Source: Cellvibrio sp. PSBB006
GTDB taxonomy: Bacteria; Pseudomonadota; Gammaproteobacteria; Pseudomonadales; Cellvibrionaceae
Reading direction: 5' to 3'
Assembly (NCBI RefSeq): GCF_002162135.1
Contig: NZ_CP021382.1
Span: 1,674,001-1,738,000 of the forward strand
DNA: 64,000 nt
The position numbers were made by a program, and so were the translations under genes. Numbering within the stretch: the first letter of the stretch is position 1; each line of letters starts with the position of its first letter. Positions 37,041 to 45,724 of the stretch are shown here, in pieces. Under the pieces are notes generated by a model, which saw only the letters and a list, made by a program, of their open reading frames with translations, searched no databases and was not told the origin of the DNA.

Positions 37041-37979
37041 ATGTATTACCTGCGCAAACATTTTACCCGTTATCACTGGCTGTTTTTTGTGTTCAGTTAT
37101 GTGGTGTTACAGGTAGCCTTTTCTTCGGGCGCATCACTGCAACGGCAGTTCAATATTGAGCGAGGCATCCTCGCGGTAGAAAATCGTATATCGCTGGATC
37201 TTGCGCACCTTTCCCTGCCAAACCCCGAATTAAATATGGCGGGCAACGCCAGTCAGGTACTGCACTATTTACAGGAATTGAATGAAGCCATTGCCGCGCA
37301 GTCACTACCGGTCAGTATTCACAGCTTGCAAACTGTGGTGGCTGATACCCACACCAGCCCGAAGCAAGAAATTGTTCGGCAGTTAATTGCACCGGAACAA
37401 ACCATCAATCTGAGCTTACATGTCGAGGAGCCGGGCTGGCTCAGCGGGTTATCAGGCTACCCGTTGCTCCTGGCCGGTTTGTTACTGATACTGATTCGCC
37501 CCTATCTAAAACGTAAGCCTGTGCCGGTAACCGAGCACCACACCGCCGAGATCATACCGCTTACCTTAACCCTGGATCTCACCAACAAAGCTCTAACATT
37601 AGGCAACAAACAAGTTCCTTTGGCCAATAAACCTTTGTGTTTTTATGCCGCGTTGCTGAATTACTGCCAGCAACATCCTGAGGTGCGTTTGTGCCAACAT
37701 CACCAGCTGCCGGACGCCTTGCTTGAACTGGCGGACAAGTATTTTCTGCGACTGGTGGAGCTGGGTCATACCATTCGTAAGCGGCCGGATTTCAATGCCA
37801 ATCTGGAGAAAATGCTCAGCGAAATCCGTGCGGCGCTGGATGAGTTACTGAGCGAACATCCCGACTTAAAACCGCTTTACTACCCACCCAAAGCAACCGG
37901 CGAGGGATCGCGCTCGCGTATGCACAACTTTGCCCTGACGCACCTTCAGCCACAGCGCTGGGATATCACTGGCAAATAG
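37041..37979 (+). CDS. two-TM periplasmic/cytoplasmic protein, hypothetical
   Basis: A 312-aa protein with a first membrane helix (WLFFVFSYVVLQVAFSSG), a periplasmic loop of about 100 residues (LQRQFNIERGILAVENRISLDLAHLSLP...), a second helix (LSGYPLLLAGLLLILIRPYL), and a cytoplasmic C-terminal domain (LTLDLTNKALTLGNKQVPLANKPLCFYAALL) with a helical tail (FNANLEKMLSEIRAALDELL). The strand pair followed by LANKPLCFYAALL is reminiscent of a winged-helix start, but this is weak. It follows the PhnD-like gene by 1 nt, so they form a coupled pair. Start 37041 is chosen (GGGG 8 nt upstream). No family recognised. Confidence 0.6.
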   Translation: MYYLRKHFTRYHWLFFVFSYVVLQVAFSSGASLQRQFNIERGILAVENRISLDLAHLSLPNPELNMAGNASQVLHYLQELNEAIAAQSLPVSIHSLQTVVADTHTSPKQEIVRQLIAPEQTINLSLHVEEPGWLSGLSGYPLLLAGLLLILIRPYLKRKPVPVTEHHTAEIIPLTLTLDLTNKALTLGNKQVPLANKPLCFYAALLNYCQQHPEVRLCQHHQLPDALLELADKYFLRLVELGHTIRKRPDFNANLEKMLSEIRAALDELLSEHPDLKPLYYPPKATGEGSRSRMHNFALTHLQPQRWDITGK

Positions 37980-38143
37980 CCACTTCAACACTCGTCGCAA
38001 GACATCATGCCCACCGCTTTAAGCAAAGTGTCATCTAGCCACCCGAGGAAGCAAAGCGAGTGGCAAACAACAGACCTTTCCTGCTATTTCTGTATATGAT
38101 CACGCGACATGTATGTTTTTGCGCAGTCATAGCGAGGGATTTG

Positions 38144-38908
38144 ATGAACGAGAATCCGGACAAACCATCCTTTCTAACGACGGAACCCGGCTCCCAGGGC
38201 CGCATTGCCGGTGTATTGCAATGGCTGGGCAGCCATGAATTACCGGTGCTATTGGCATTATTTGCCATCCTGGGAGCGCTTTGGGGCTTTGCGGAATTGG
38301 CAGAAGAAGTCATGGAAGGCGATACCCATGAAGTCGATCAGGCATTGCTCTTGAGCATGCGCAATCCGGCGGACCTCAGCGATCCAATCGGCCCAGGCTG
38401 GGTGGAAGAAATCGGACGTGATATCACTGCCTTGGGCGGCAATGCCATATTGACACTCTTGACCATTGCAGTGGTGGGCTACCTGTTGTTGGACGGCAAA
38501 CGTCGAATGGCCGTGGTATTAATAGTGGCCACACTGGGTGCATTGGGCGTGAGTACGTTGTTGAAGAACACCATAGACCGTGAGCGACCGGACCTGGTCC
38601 CGCACCATACGCGCGTCTATACCGCGAGCTTCCCCAGTGGGCATTCGATGCTGGCAGCCAGCACTTTCCTGACCATGGGTGCCCTGCTCGCGCGCGTCCA
38701 GCGACGCAAACGTATGAAGGCTTACATTTTACTGGTGGCCATCACCGCCACCTTGCTGGTAGGACTCAGCCGGGTATACCTCGGGGTACACTGGCCCACG
38801 GATGTACTCGCCGGCTGGACAGCCGGTGCAGCCTGGGCCTTGTCGTGCTGGTTATTGGCACGATGGCTACAAAGGCGGCATGAAGTGGAAAGTGAAACCG
38901 AAAGCTGA
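38144..38908 (+). CDS. PAP2-family membrane phosphatase
   Basis: A 254-aa integral membrane phosphatase. The three conserved acid phosphatase motifs are seen: KNTIDRERPDL (K-x6-RP), ASFPSGHSM (PSGH) and SRVYLGVHWPTD (SR-x5-H). Four or five membrane helices surround them. It probably dephosphorylates phosphatidic acid, PGP, undecaprenyl pyrophosphate or a related lipid. ATG 38144 (GAGG about 7 nt upstream) is preferred over an in-frame 38060. The following gene encodes a lipid kinase, a functionally opposite activity. Confidence 0.85.
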   Translation: MNENPDKPSFLTTEPGSQGRIAGVLQWLGSHELPVLLALFAILGALWGFAELAEEVMEGDTHEVDQALLLSMRNPADLSDPIGPGWVEEIGRDITALGGNAILTLLTIAVVGYLLLDGKRRMAVVLIVATLGALGVSTLLKNTIDRERPDLVPHHTRVYTASFPSGHSMLAASTFLTMGALLARVQRRKRMKAYILLVAITATLLVGLSRVYLGVHWPTDVLAGWTAGAAWALSCWLLARWLQRRHEVESETES

Positions 38909-38948
38909 TTGACACAAGGGCATCTGGATTAGCGACTGAGCATCAAAC

Positions 38949-39890
38949 ATGACAAATACATCGCGTACCGCGCTACTGATTGTGAACCCTAACAGCCGAT
39001 CCGGCGGCGACACCGATATGCAGGAGGGCATAGCTTTATTGGAAGCCGCAGGCATCAATCTGATCAAGACAAGCTCGCAAAGTGCGCAAGAAACCTGTCA
39101 ATTGATCGAAGACCACCGCCATCACATCGACCTGGTGATACTCGGAGGTGGCGATGGCACAATCAGCTCCGCCGCACCGGCGCTTTTTCAACATAAGCTA
39201 CCTTTTGCCATATTGCCCTTAGGTACCGCCAATGATCTGGCGCGATCTTTAGGTATGAGCGGCGATCTGCTGGAAGCCTTTCAACTAATTGTGGAGAATC
39301 ACCGCGGCCGTATGAATCTGGGCGTGGTGAACGGGCATTATTTTTTTAATGCGGCCAACATCGGCCTCGGGGTGCGTGTAACTCACGAACTGACACCGGA
39401 GATAAAAAAGCAATGGGGCGTGTTCAGTTATCTGGCTGCGGTATTCGCGGCGCTAAAAAAGAATCGCAAATTTCGCGCAACGATAACGGTGGACGATAAA
39501 CCCTATCGAGTCAGCTCTATCCAACTGGCCGTCGGCAATGGCCGCTACTACGGTGGCGGCAATGTGATTGATGAACACTCCACCATTGATGACGGCAAAT
39601 TATGTTTGTACAGCGTGCCACCATTGACCTTATGGGAACTGCTGACGCTGGCTCCCTTACTGCGCAGCGGCAAGCAACGATTGACCGATAAAATTTTTAC
39701 CGCCTCGGGACGACGCATCCACATCAAGACGTCACGGCTGCGCGAAATCCATGCGGACGGCGAGCCGGTCAATATTACCCCCGCGTTGTTTGAAGTGATC
39801 CCCGAAGCATTGGAAGTCATCCGGCCTCAACCGGTTGAGATTTCATCCATGGACTCTGAACAAATCCGTGAACCAGCCCTGATGGAGTAA
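38949..39890 (+). CDS. diacylglycerol/YegS-like lipid kinase
   Basis: A 313-aa soluble kinase of the DAGK catalytic family (YegS/DgkB-like). The N-terminus LLIVNPNSRSGG and the nucleotide-binding loop VILGGGDGTISSAAPAL are diagnostic, with LPFAILPLGTANDLARSLG the third motif. It phosphorylates diacylglycerol, phosphatidylglycerol or similar lipids using ATP. It forms a gene pair with the PAP2 phosphatase (40 nt upstream), suggesting lipid recycling. The DUF2383 gene starts 4 nt downstream. Confidence 0.87.
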   Translation: MTNTSRTALLIVNPNSRSGGDTDMQEGIALLEAAGINLIKTSSQSAQETCQLIEDHRHHIDLVILGGGDGTISSAAPALFQHKLPFAILPLGTANDLARSLGMSGDLLEAFQLIVENHRGRMNLGVVNGHYFFNAANIGLGVRVTHELTPEIKKQWGVFSYLAAVFAALKKNRKFRATITVDDKPYRVSSIQLAVGNGRYYGGGNVIDEHSTIDDGKLCLYSVPPLTLWELLTLAPLLRSGKQRLTDKIFTASGRRIHIKTSRLREIHADGEPVNITPALFEVIPEALEVIRPQPVEISSMDSEQIREPALME

Positions 39891-39894
39891 CACG

Positions 39895-40335
39895 ATGAAT
39901 TTATTACGCACCGACAAAGAAGTTGCGCTGAACGACCTGCTGGTAGCCAGTCGCGAAACGGTAGACCATTGTCAGGACGCGGTAGAGTATCTGAATGACG
40001 ACCACATAACGCCTGTACTGCGCATGATCATGCAAGAACGCCAGGGATTTATTCAGCGTATTGAGCAGGCCATACGCGCATTGGGCGACCTGCCCTCGGT
40101 TCCTGACCCGGATCGGGAAACCGGAGAGATGCTTCTTCATCATGTAACAGCGGCGCTATCTTCTGACACCACCACGCAAATTCTTGAACAACGCATCAAG
40201 GCCGAGCGGCACGTTCTTGAACTTGTGCAAGCGTGTCACGCTGCGGGATTGGATGACGCACATGGGCAGTTGTTGGTGGAGATGGAACAGCAAATCCATT
40301 CGACCATCGAGCGGCTCGACGCGTTGGAAGCCTGA
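39895..40335 (+). CDS. DUF2383-like ferritin-fold protein
   Basis: A 146-aa all-helical protein with the look of the ferritin-like DUF2383 family: ALNDLLVASRETVDHCQDAVEYLNDD, MIMQERQGFIQRIEQAIRALGDLP, LEQRIKAERHVLELVQACHAAGLDD and LLVEMEQQIHSTIERLDALEA make four helices with paired Glu/His. Function unknown. It lies 4 nt after the lipid kinase and has GGAG 9 nt before the ATG, so it belongs to that operon. Confidence 0.7.
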   Translation: MNLLRTDKEVALNDLLVASRETVDHCQDAVEYLNDDHITPVLRMIMQERQGFIQRIEQAIRALGDLPSVPDPDRETGEMLLHHVTAALSSDTTTQILEQRIKAERHVLELVQACHAAGLDDAHGQLLVEMEQQIHSTIERLDALEA

Positions 40336-40509
40336 TACACCGGCGACATCCAATTCAACTTTCTATCCGGTAGCTTGTCATATCTCCAGGCTGCAACAGC
40401 GTTGCTGTCTGTATCAACTGTAGTGTGTATCCACTATAGTTTGCCCTTCACGTTACGGCATTAGCCTCATTCACGGCATTGGAGAGCACGGCAGTTACCG
40501 GACAAGATT

Positions 40510-41589
40510 ATGGCAAGATTCACGTTCATCAGTATCACCCTTGGAGCCTTTGCACTGGGCTTTCTGGCCAGTGAGTATCGTCATAGCCTCAAGGCCTCCA
40601 GCCCTGCTCCCGAGAGCATTCAACTTTCTGCTCCCCGTGAGCCACATCACCAACCATCCAAACCTGCACCTACTGGCACGGAGCCACATCAGACCGAAGC
40701 CGACACAACCGTGAGTGTCTTTTCATGGGAGCGGGCTAATCAACTCATTGCCCTGTCCCGTTTTGAAGAAGCCATCCGGCTATTGCAAAGCCACCTCGCA
40801 GAAACACCGAGATCCGCCCGCGCCTGGCTTTTGTTGGCGCAAATCTATGAAAAAATTGATAATCATGAAGCCTCACTGGAGGCATGGTTTCGGTATCTGG
40901 ACTACGAGGTGGATGCCTTAAAATTTGAACAGGCCATGGCGTACGTTCGCCAATATCTGATGCGGCTTTATCAAAAACCGAACCTGCTCAGCGGCAATTC
41001 ACAGTGGCTGCTGAGCCAGCTCAATGAACTGCTGGAGTTCAATACCAACGACGCCGAACTTCATGTAATCCTCGCTTCACTTTACGCAAAACTGGAAGAC
41101 AATTATCAAGCGCAGTATCACGCCATGATGGCGGTTAATGATCCGGCGATGCAGCAGCAGGCCGAGGATATTCTGGCCGAGCTGAACGGTACATCGCTAC
41201 CCGATGAGCTGAGTATCCCCTTGGTCCGCTTTGGTAATCAGTACCTGGTCAATGTCACCATTGAGGGTTATCCGGCGCGCCTTTTGCTGGATACCGGCGC
41301 GTCCCTCAGCGGCGTGTCAAATGTGTACACGGCAAAATACCCTTTCCTGGTTAAATCCACCAAACCTATCCGCCTGAATACCGCCAGCGGTACAGTCGAC
41401 AGTGTGCTGTTCACTGTGGATACTTTGCGCATCGACGAGTTGGCTTTTAATCATCATATTCTGGCACTGCTCCCCATGCACAAGATGACCGAGTTTGATG
41501 GTTTGCTGGGCGTAGATATCCTAGGGCGGTTTGATTTTGTGATTGATCAGACCGCCGCCGTCCTGCGTTTACGCGCTCGTCACAAATAG
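40510..41589 (+). CDS. TPR protein with retropepsin-like aspartic protease domain
   Basis: A 359-aa protein. An N-terminal membrane helix (FTFISITLGAFALGFLASEY) is followed by a Pro/Ser-rich linker, TPR-like helices at about 75-230 (ANQLIALSRFEEAIRLLQSHLAE, ARAWLLLAQIYEKIDNHEASLEAW), and a C-terminal retropepsin-like domain with the active-site motif LLLDTGASLSGVS (Asp261) and a second motif FDGLLGVDILGRFDF. Bacterial retropepsin-like proteins are membrane-anchored periplasmic proteases of unknown substrate. It stands alone upstream of tetR. Confidence 0.8.
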   Translation: MARFTFISITLGAFALGFLASEYRHSLKASSPAPESIQLSAPREPHHQPSKPAPTGTEPHQTEADTTVSVFSWERANQLIALSRFEEAIRLLQSHLAETPRSARAWLLLAQIYEKIDNHEASLEAWFRYLDYEVDALKFEQAMAYVRQYLMRLYQKPNLLSGNSQWLLSQLNELLEFNTNDAELHVILASLYAKLEDNYQAQYHAMMAVNDPAMQQQAEDILAELNGTSLPDELSIPLVRFGNQYLVNVTIEGYPARLLLDTGASLSGVSNVYTAKYPFLVKSTKPIRLNTASGTVDSVLFTVDTLRIDELAFNHHILALLPMHKMTEFDGLLGVDILGRFDFVIDQTAAVLRLRARHK

Positions 41590-41649
41590 CCGCTATCCTA
41601 ACTATTCCTTTTTGGGAGTAGCTTAGAACAACATGACCTAAGTTACCCT

Positions 41650-41678
41650 TTGACAAACCAGACGACTGGTCATATATT
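41650..41678 (+). promoter_or_regulatory. tetR promoter with operator in the spacer
   Basis: TTGACA (41650-41655), a 17-nt spacer, and TATATT (41673-41678) form a near-consensus sigma70 promoter ahead of the TetR gene. The spacer holds AGACGACTGGTCA (41660-41672), an imperfect dyad (ACCAG/CTGGT) seen twice more downstream of the gene. A bound TetR would block this promoter. Confidence 0.75.
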
Positions 41679-41684
41679 TTCCCC

Positions 41685-42272
41685 ATGAGCAAACGTGAAC
41701 TGAAAAAAGACCATCTCCTCGACGCCGGCTTACAAGTCATGGCGACCCGTGGATATAACGGTACCAGCATCAAGGATATTGTTGATGCTGCCGATGTACC
41801 CAAAGGGTCTTTTTACACCTACTTCAAAAGCAAGGAAGACTTCGCCGTAGAAGCTCTGGAAAAAGTGACCGAGGAACGGATTCAACACAATCGTCATCTG
41901 CTCGGCAACCGCAGCATTCCTCCACTGGAGCGCCTGAATCGATTCTTTATCGGCAATATTGGCGGATGTGAAGAAGGTATTAAAGGCGGATGTTTTATCG
42001 GCAATATGTGCCAGGAAATGTCAGATTCCAGCGAAGTCATTCGCCTGAAAGTCCGACAAATGCTGCGTAACAACACGCAGGCTATCGAGGATGTCCTGGA
42101 AGAAGCCCGCCTGGATGGCAGCCTCAAAAGCACCATCTCCTCGGCAGTACTGGCGGAATTTTTATTTAATGCCTGGGAAGGTACATTGATGCGCATGAAG
42201 GCCTCCAAGTGCCGTGAGCCGATGAATGCTTTCTTGATGTTGTTACCGGAAATCCTCGGTAACCGCCCCTGA
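41685..42272 (+). CDS. TetR-family transcriptional repressor
   Basis: A 195-aa TetR repressor. The N-terminal HTH is complete: KDHLLDAGLQVMATRGYNGTSIKDIVDAADVPKGSFYTYFKSKEDFAVEAL. The remainder is a ligand-binding helical domain (GCEEGIKGGCFIGNMCQEMSDSSEVIRLKVRQMLR) with Cys residues; this CFIGN-type motif occurs in AcuR/NemR-like regulators that sense electrophiles. The ATG lies 6 nt after the -10 box, so the mRNA has a very short leader. Operator copies are also placed before the following LpxR-like gene. Confidence 0.87.
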   Translation: MSKRELKKDHLLDAGLQVMATRGYNGTSIKDIVDAADVPKGSFYTYFKSKEDFAVEALEKVTEERIQHNRHLLGNRSIPPLERLNRFFIGNIGGCEEGIKGGCFIGNMCQEMSDSSEVIRLKVRQMLRNNTQAIEDVLEEARLDGSLKSTISSAVLAEFLFNAWEGTLMRMKASKCREPMNAFLMLLPEILGNRP

Positions 42273-42299
42273 CAGGTAAAATTTTTTACCTCCTTTTAA

Positions 42300-42312
42300 A
42301 GACGACCAGTCA
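42300..42312. promoter_or_regulatory. TetR-type operator copy 2
   Basis: AGACGACCAGTCA repeats the 13-nt motif found in the tetR promoter (one differing YR pair). It lies 28 nt after the tetR stop and upstream of the LpxR-like gene. Confidence 0.6.
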
Positions 42313-42397
42313 ATTGTAAGCCGCACCTATGGCAGTTGCGTGTCAGCACACCTAATTCAACGCCTCACTTTGTGGCTTTATTTGTGCGGTTTTTTAC

Positions 42398-42410
42398 AGA
42401 CGACCGGTCA
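42398..42410. promoter_or_regulatory. TetR-type operator copy 3
   Basis: AGACGACCGGTCA is the third copy, 98 bp after copy 2 and 86 bp before the LpxR-like start codon. It has a more symmetric GACCGGTC core. It probably puts the LpxR-like gene under control of the TetR protein. Confidence 0.6.
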
Positions 42411-42495
42411 TCTAAACAAACATTCAGATTTTTACATGTGGCTGCCGGTCTACCACTAAGAGCCGGCAGCTGCGCAGTAACCGAAGGAATTGATG

Positions 42496-43626
42496 ATGAA
42501 CAGATTTTTACGACTCACAATCAAAACACTCACCCTGGGTCTAGCCTCCCTGCCACTTCTGGTGTCTGCCCAAGAGGTTGATTACAACTCACTGCAAATT
42601 GCCACATTGATTGAGGAAGAAAAACGCCCTTATCAAGAGGTGGTGCTATTGCCATACAAAGAGCCGCTGAAATCCAGTTGGGCCCTGGCGATTGATAATG
42701 ACATTCTCGCCCTGGGTGGGCGGGACCAGGATTACACCTACGGCTTCAACTTTACCTACTCGGGCCGCAAGGCGCAGGAGCTCTGGCTTTCTCTGGATAA
42801 ACCGTTAAGCGCTATTGATCACCTCCTGGGTGTTGATAACCAGTCCGCGCAAAGTATTGATAACCACAGCATTGAAGTCGGCCTGTTTGGGTTCACCCCG
42901 GAAGATATTACGGTCACCACTGCAAATCCCGATGATCGGCCCTATGCGAGCCTGATTTATTGGTCCAATTCGCGCGAACAAATGGACCTGAACAGTAATG
43001 TTTCCTGGAAAACGACACTGACTGTAGGCGCGCTGGGTTTAAATCTGGTGGGTGAATTTCAAAACACCATCCATGACAAACTCAATGGCAACGAAGCCAT
43101 GGGTTGGGATAATCAGATCAGCGAGGGCGGTGAATTAACAGCCCGTTACGCGATAGCCCGACAGCAATACCTGGGCACCCTATTCGGTGATATGGAAGTG
43201 AAAAGCACGCTGCAAGCATCAGTCGGTTATCTGACAGAAGCGAGTTGGAGCCTGAGTTTTCGCGATGGTAAATATCACACCCCTTGGTCATCATTTAACC
43301 CGGAACTGGCAAGCTATGGGGAAAAATCTACCTATAACACCAGTGCCAGACCGATCCGCGAACATTATTTCTGGGCGGGAATGGCGATAAAAGCGCGTGC
43401 CTATAACGCCTTTTTACAAGGACAATTTCGCGATAGTCCGGTGACTTATGATCACAATGAATTAAATCCGATTGTGTTCGAAGCCTGGGCGGGATACACC
43501 ATCGCTTTCGCCGAAGGCTATCGCTTGAGTTATGTGTTGCGCGGGCACAGCTCCGAGATCAAACAAGGCGCTGGTGATCGCAACCTGATGTGGGGCGGCA
43601 TTATTCTGGCGAAAACGTTTGATTGA
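42496..43626 (+). CDS. LpxR-like (DUF2219) outer-membrane lipid A deacylase
   Basis: A 376-aa outer-membrane barrel of the DUF2219/LpxR family. Signal peptide KTLTLGLASLPLLVSAQ, then IDNDILALGGRDQDYTYGFNFTYSG, matching the conserved ND-x-Y-T-x-G pattern of LpxR, and PDDRPYASLIYWSN, matching the DRPYAGW-like motif. In Salmonella LpxR removes the 3'-acyloxyacyl chain from lipid A with calcium. Three consecutive start codons (TTG, ATG, ATG) occur; ATG 42496 has AAGGA 7 nt upstream. Operator copies 2 and 3 precede it. Confidence 0.78.
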   Translation: MNRFLRLTIKTLTLGLASLPLLVSAQEVDYNSLQIATLIEEEKRPYQEVVLLPYKEPLKSSWALAIDNDILALGGRDQDYTYGFNFTYSGRKAQELWLSLDKPLSAIDHLLGVDNQSAQSIDNHSIEVGLFGFTPEDITVTTANPDDRPYASLIYWSNSREQMDLNSNVSWKTTLTVGALGLNLVGEFQNTIHDKLNGNEAMGWDNQISEGGELTARYAIARQQYLGTLFGDMEVKSTLQASVGYLTEASWSLSFRDGKYHTPWSSFNPELASYGEKSTYNTSARPIREHYFWAGMAIKARAYNAFLQGQFRDSPVTYDHNELNPIVFEAWAGYTIAFAEGYRLSYVLRGHSSEIKQGAGDRNLMWGGIILAKTFD

Positions 43627-43681
43627 TGAAGTTTTTTGATCAACGCAGTCTTTTGCTGGACGAAACCATAAATTGACCAAA

Positions 43682-43702
43682 GTGCCGCTGGGATAGCGGC
43701 AC
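43682..43702. repeat. 8-bp GC-rich hairpin
   Basis: GTGCCGCT-GGGAT-AGCGGCAC lies between the LpxR-like gene and the convergent soxR. There is no U run on either side, so it is at best a weak terminator. Confidence 0.5.
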
Positions 43703-43795
43703 CGATCGTCCAATCCATAACAACCATTTTTCTTATCTTCGCTACCTGCTGTCGAATTCGATAATGCCCATTCGACTACTCATTGCAATGTGACA

Positions 43796-44257
43796 TTAAT
43801 CAGGGTCCAACAAGCGTGCTCCGCTGCCTTCAGCTGATAGCTCATCCCAGGGATTACGCAGAGGACAATCACGCAAAGACAAACAACCGCAGCCGATACA
43901 TTTATTCAACTGATCACGCATTTGCGTGAGGCGCTGAATACGATTATTCAGCTCCTGTCGCCACTGGGCAGACAGGCGTCGCCAATCGGCGGCGGTAGGC
44001 GCGCGCTCATCCGGCAGTGTCTGCAAAGCATCACGAATAGAGGCTAGTGGAATACCGGTTCGTTGCGCAACCTTGATAAGCGCCACACGCCGCAGCACGT
44101 CGCGGTGATAGCGTCGCTGATTGCCGGCGTTGCGCCAACTTTTAATTAAACCCTTGGATTCATAGAAATGAACAGCAGAAACCGCCACGCCGCTACGGCT
44201 CGCCACCTCCCCCACACTCAGTTCCTGACGAAAATACTGCGGATCAATCTTTGCCAT
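43796..44257 (-). CDS. soxR: SoxR redox-sensing MerR-family activator
   Basis: A 153-aa SoxR. The MerR HTH is [26 protein letters not shown] with [21 protein letters not shown]; the iron-sulfur motif [17 protein letters not shown] near the C-terminus holds the four [2Fe-2S] cysteines. Cytoplasmic sensor of redox-cycling compounds or superoxide. The start at 44257 (rather than an in-frame 44356) gives the usual SoxR length and lies beside AGG. It diverges from an unknown gene, with a SoxR promoter between them. Confidence 0.93.
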   Translation of the reverse strand: MAKIDPQYFRQELSVGEVASRSGVAVSAVHFYESKGLIKSWRNAGNQRRYHRDVLRRVALIKVAQRTGIPLASIRDALQTLPDERAPTAADWRRLSAQWRQELNNRIQRLTQMRDQLNKCIGCGCLSLRDCPLRNPWDELSAEGSGARLLDPD

Positions 44258-44271
44258 TTTTGCTTTACCTA

Positions 44272-44302
44272 TTGACCTCAAGCTAACTTGAGGTTTTAGC
44301 AT
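44272..44302 (+). promoter_or_regulatory. SoxR-activated promoter with SoxR box
   Basis: The perfect dyad CCTCAAGCTAACTTGAGG (44276-44293) matches the E. coli SoxR box nearly base for base. It lies inside TTGACC (44272-44277) - 19 nt - TAGCAT (44297-44302). The overlong 19-nt spacer is the hallmark of SoxR/MerR-activated promoters. The direction is to the right, towards the gene at 44335. Confidence 0.9.
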
Positions 44303-44334
44303 TCCCACCAACATAATGCAATCGAGGGAAAACC

Positions 44335-44730
44335 ATGCTGACACATATTGACACACTGCCGCTCCATAATATGTTTGATGATGAACGCTCCAACATGATC
44401 AAGGCTATTGAAGATATCTTTCGCACGCGCCATCAAGCACCACAACCCAATCTGAAACCCTTGGCAGATTCGACAAGTAAAAAGCGATCTATCACGCGCT
44501 TGCCGGTTGCTATGCTGCAACAATCCGAGAACCGAATGCATTATGAGTTGTTAAGCATTGTGCCCATCAGGGATAGTCTCGCCATAGTAAAAATTCTGCA
44601 AACCCCACTGGATAAAGATGGACGGCGTATTGAAGAGGCCACAAGCTCGCCACTGATGGTGATTGCCAAGTCCGATGGCGAATGGGAACTTGTCGGCTTG
44701 CCCTTGCCGCGTCACTGCCTATTGTACTAA
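44335..44730 (+). CDS. probable SoxR target, unknown 131-aa protein
   Basis: A 131-aa soluble protein ([20 protein letters not shown]... [20 protein letters not shown] ... [18 protein letters not shown]). Its mid part has a Lys/Arg-rich stretch ([13 protein letters not shown]) and the C-terminal half looks like a small alpha/beta domain. No family or signal peptide is recognised. GAGGG precedes the ATG. It is the first gene after a SoxR-type promoter and is followed 70 nt later by an ABC exporter, so it may belong to a redox-stress response. Confidence 0.7.
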   Translation: MLTHIDTLPLHNMFDDERSNMIKAIEDIFRTRHQAPQPNLKPLADSTSKKRSITRLPVAMLQQSENRMHYELLSIVPIRDSLAIVKILQTPLDKDGRRIEEATSSPLMVIAKSDGEWELVGLPLPRHCLLY

Positions 44731-44800
44731 GGCGATTGACATGGACGTTAAAGTACTGGAAGTTACTCGTCGATATATACCACCAACATAAGGAGGTCGT

Positions 44801-45724
44801 GTGCAAGCGATCATCTCGGTAAATAATCTCACCAAAACCTACTCATCCGGCTTTAAAGCACTCAGTAACATTAACCTCGACATCCGTCGCGGCGAGATTT
44901 TTGCTCTGCTTGGGCCGAACGGCGCAGGCAAGACTACGCTGATCAGCATTATTTGCGGCATCGTCAATCCGGGCAACGGCCAAGTTTTGGCAGATGGTCA
45001 CGATATTGTTCACGATTATCGCGCAGCACGCGCGAAGATTGGCCTGGTGCCGCAGGAGTTATCCGTCAGTATGTTTGAAAGCGTATGGGATACAGTGAAG
45101 TTCAGTCGCGGGTTATTTGGCAAAGCACCCAAGGATACGTGGCTGGAAAAAGTGCTGAAGGACCTGTCGCTGTGGGACAAAAAAGACAGCAAGATTATGG
45201 CACTTTCCGGCGGAATGAAACGACGAGTGTTAATTGCCAAAGCCCTGGCCCATGAACCACAAATTTTATTTCTTGATGAACCTACAGCCGGAGTCGATGT
45301 GGAATTGCGCCGCGATATGTGGGAAATGATACGTGGCTTACGCGACAACGGCGTCACTATCATCCTGACAACCCACTACATCGAAGAAGCAGAAGAGATG
45401 GCAGACCGCATTGGCGTCATCAACAAGGGTGAAATCATTCTGGTGGAAGACAAAAACACCTTGATGCAAAAACTTGGGAAAAAACAACTGTCCTTACAGT
45501 TGCAACACCCTTTAACCGACATTCCCGCTGCACTGAGTCATTATCAACTGGAGTTAAGTGCCGATGGCAATCAATTGATTTATACCTTTGACAGCCAACA
45601 GGAAGCAGACATTGCCGGACTCTTGCGACAACTGAGTGGACTGGGTATCGAGTTCAAGGATTTACAAACCAGCCAGAGCTCTCTGGAGGATATCTTCGTT
45701 AATTTGGTGGGAGGACACGCATGA
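44801..45724 (+). CDS. ABC-2 transporter ATP-binding protein
   Basis: A 307-aa ATPase of the ABC-2 exporter class (YadG/NodI-like). Walker [16 protein letters not shown] loop LVPQELSVS, signature [15 protein letters not shown], Walker [13 protein letters not shown], and switch His in [14 protein letters not shown]; the C-terminal 80 residues are the usual accessory domain. The start is GTG with AAGGAGG 5 nt upstream. It overlaps the permease gene by 4 nt (ATGA). The cargo is unknown; the upstream SoxR promoter suggests a drug or redox-active metabolite. Confidence 0.9.
   Translation: MQAIISVNNLTKTYSSGFKALSNINLDIRRGEIFALLGPNGAGKTTLISIICGIVNPGNGQVLADGHDIVHDYRAARAKIGLVPQELSVSMFESVWDTVKFSRGLFGKAPKDTWLEKVLKDLSLWDKKDSKIMALSGGMKRRVLIAKALAHEPQILFLDEPTAGVDVELRRDMWEMIRGLRDNGVTIILTTHYIEEAEEMADRIGVINKGEIILVEDKNTLMQKLGKKQLSLQLQHPLTDIPAALSHYQLELSADGNQLIYTFDSQQEADIAGLLRQLSGLGIEFKDLQTSQSSLEDIFVNLVGGHA

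Noticed and set aside
43682..43702. GC hairpin considered as a soxR or LpxR-like terminator
   Set aside because: No T run on either side; kept only as a hairpin.
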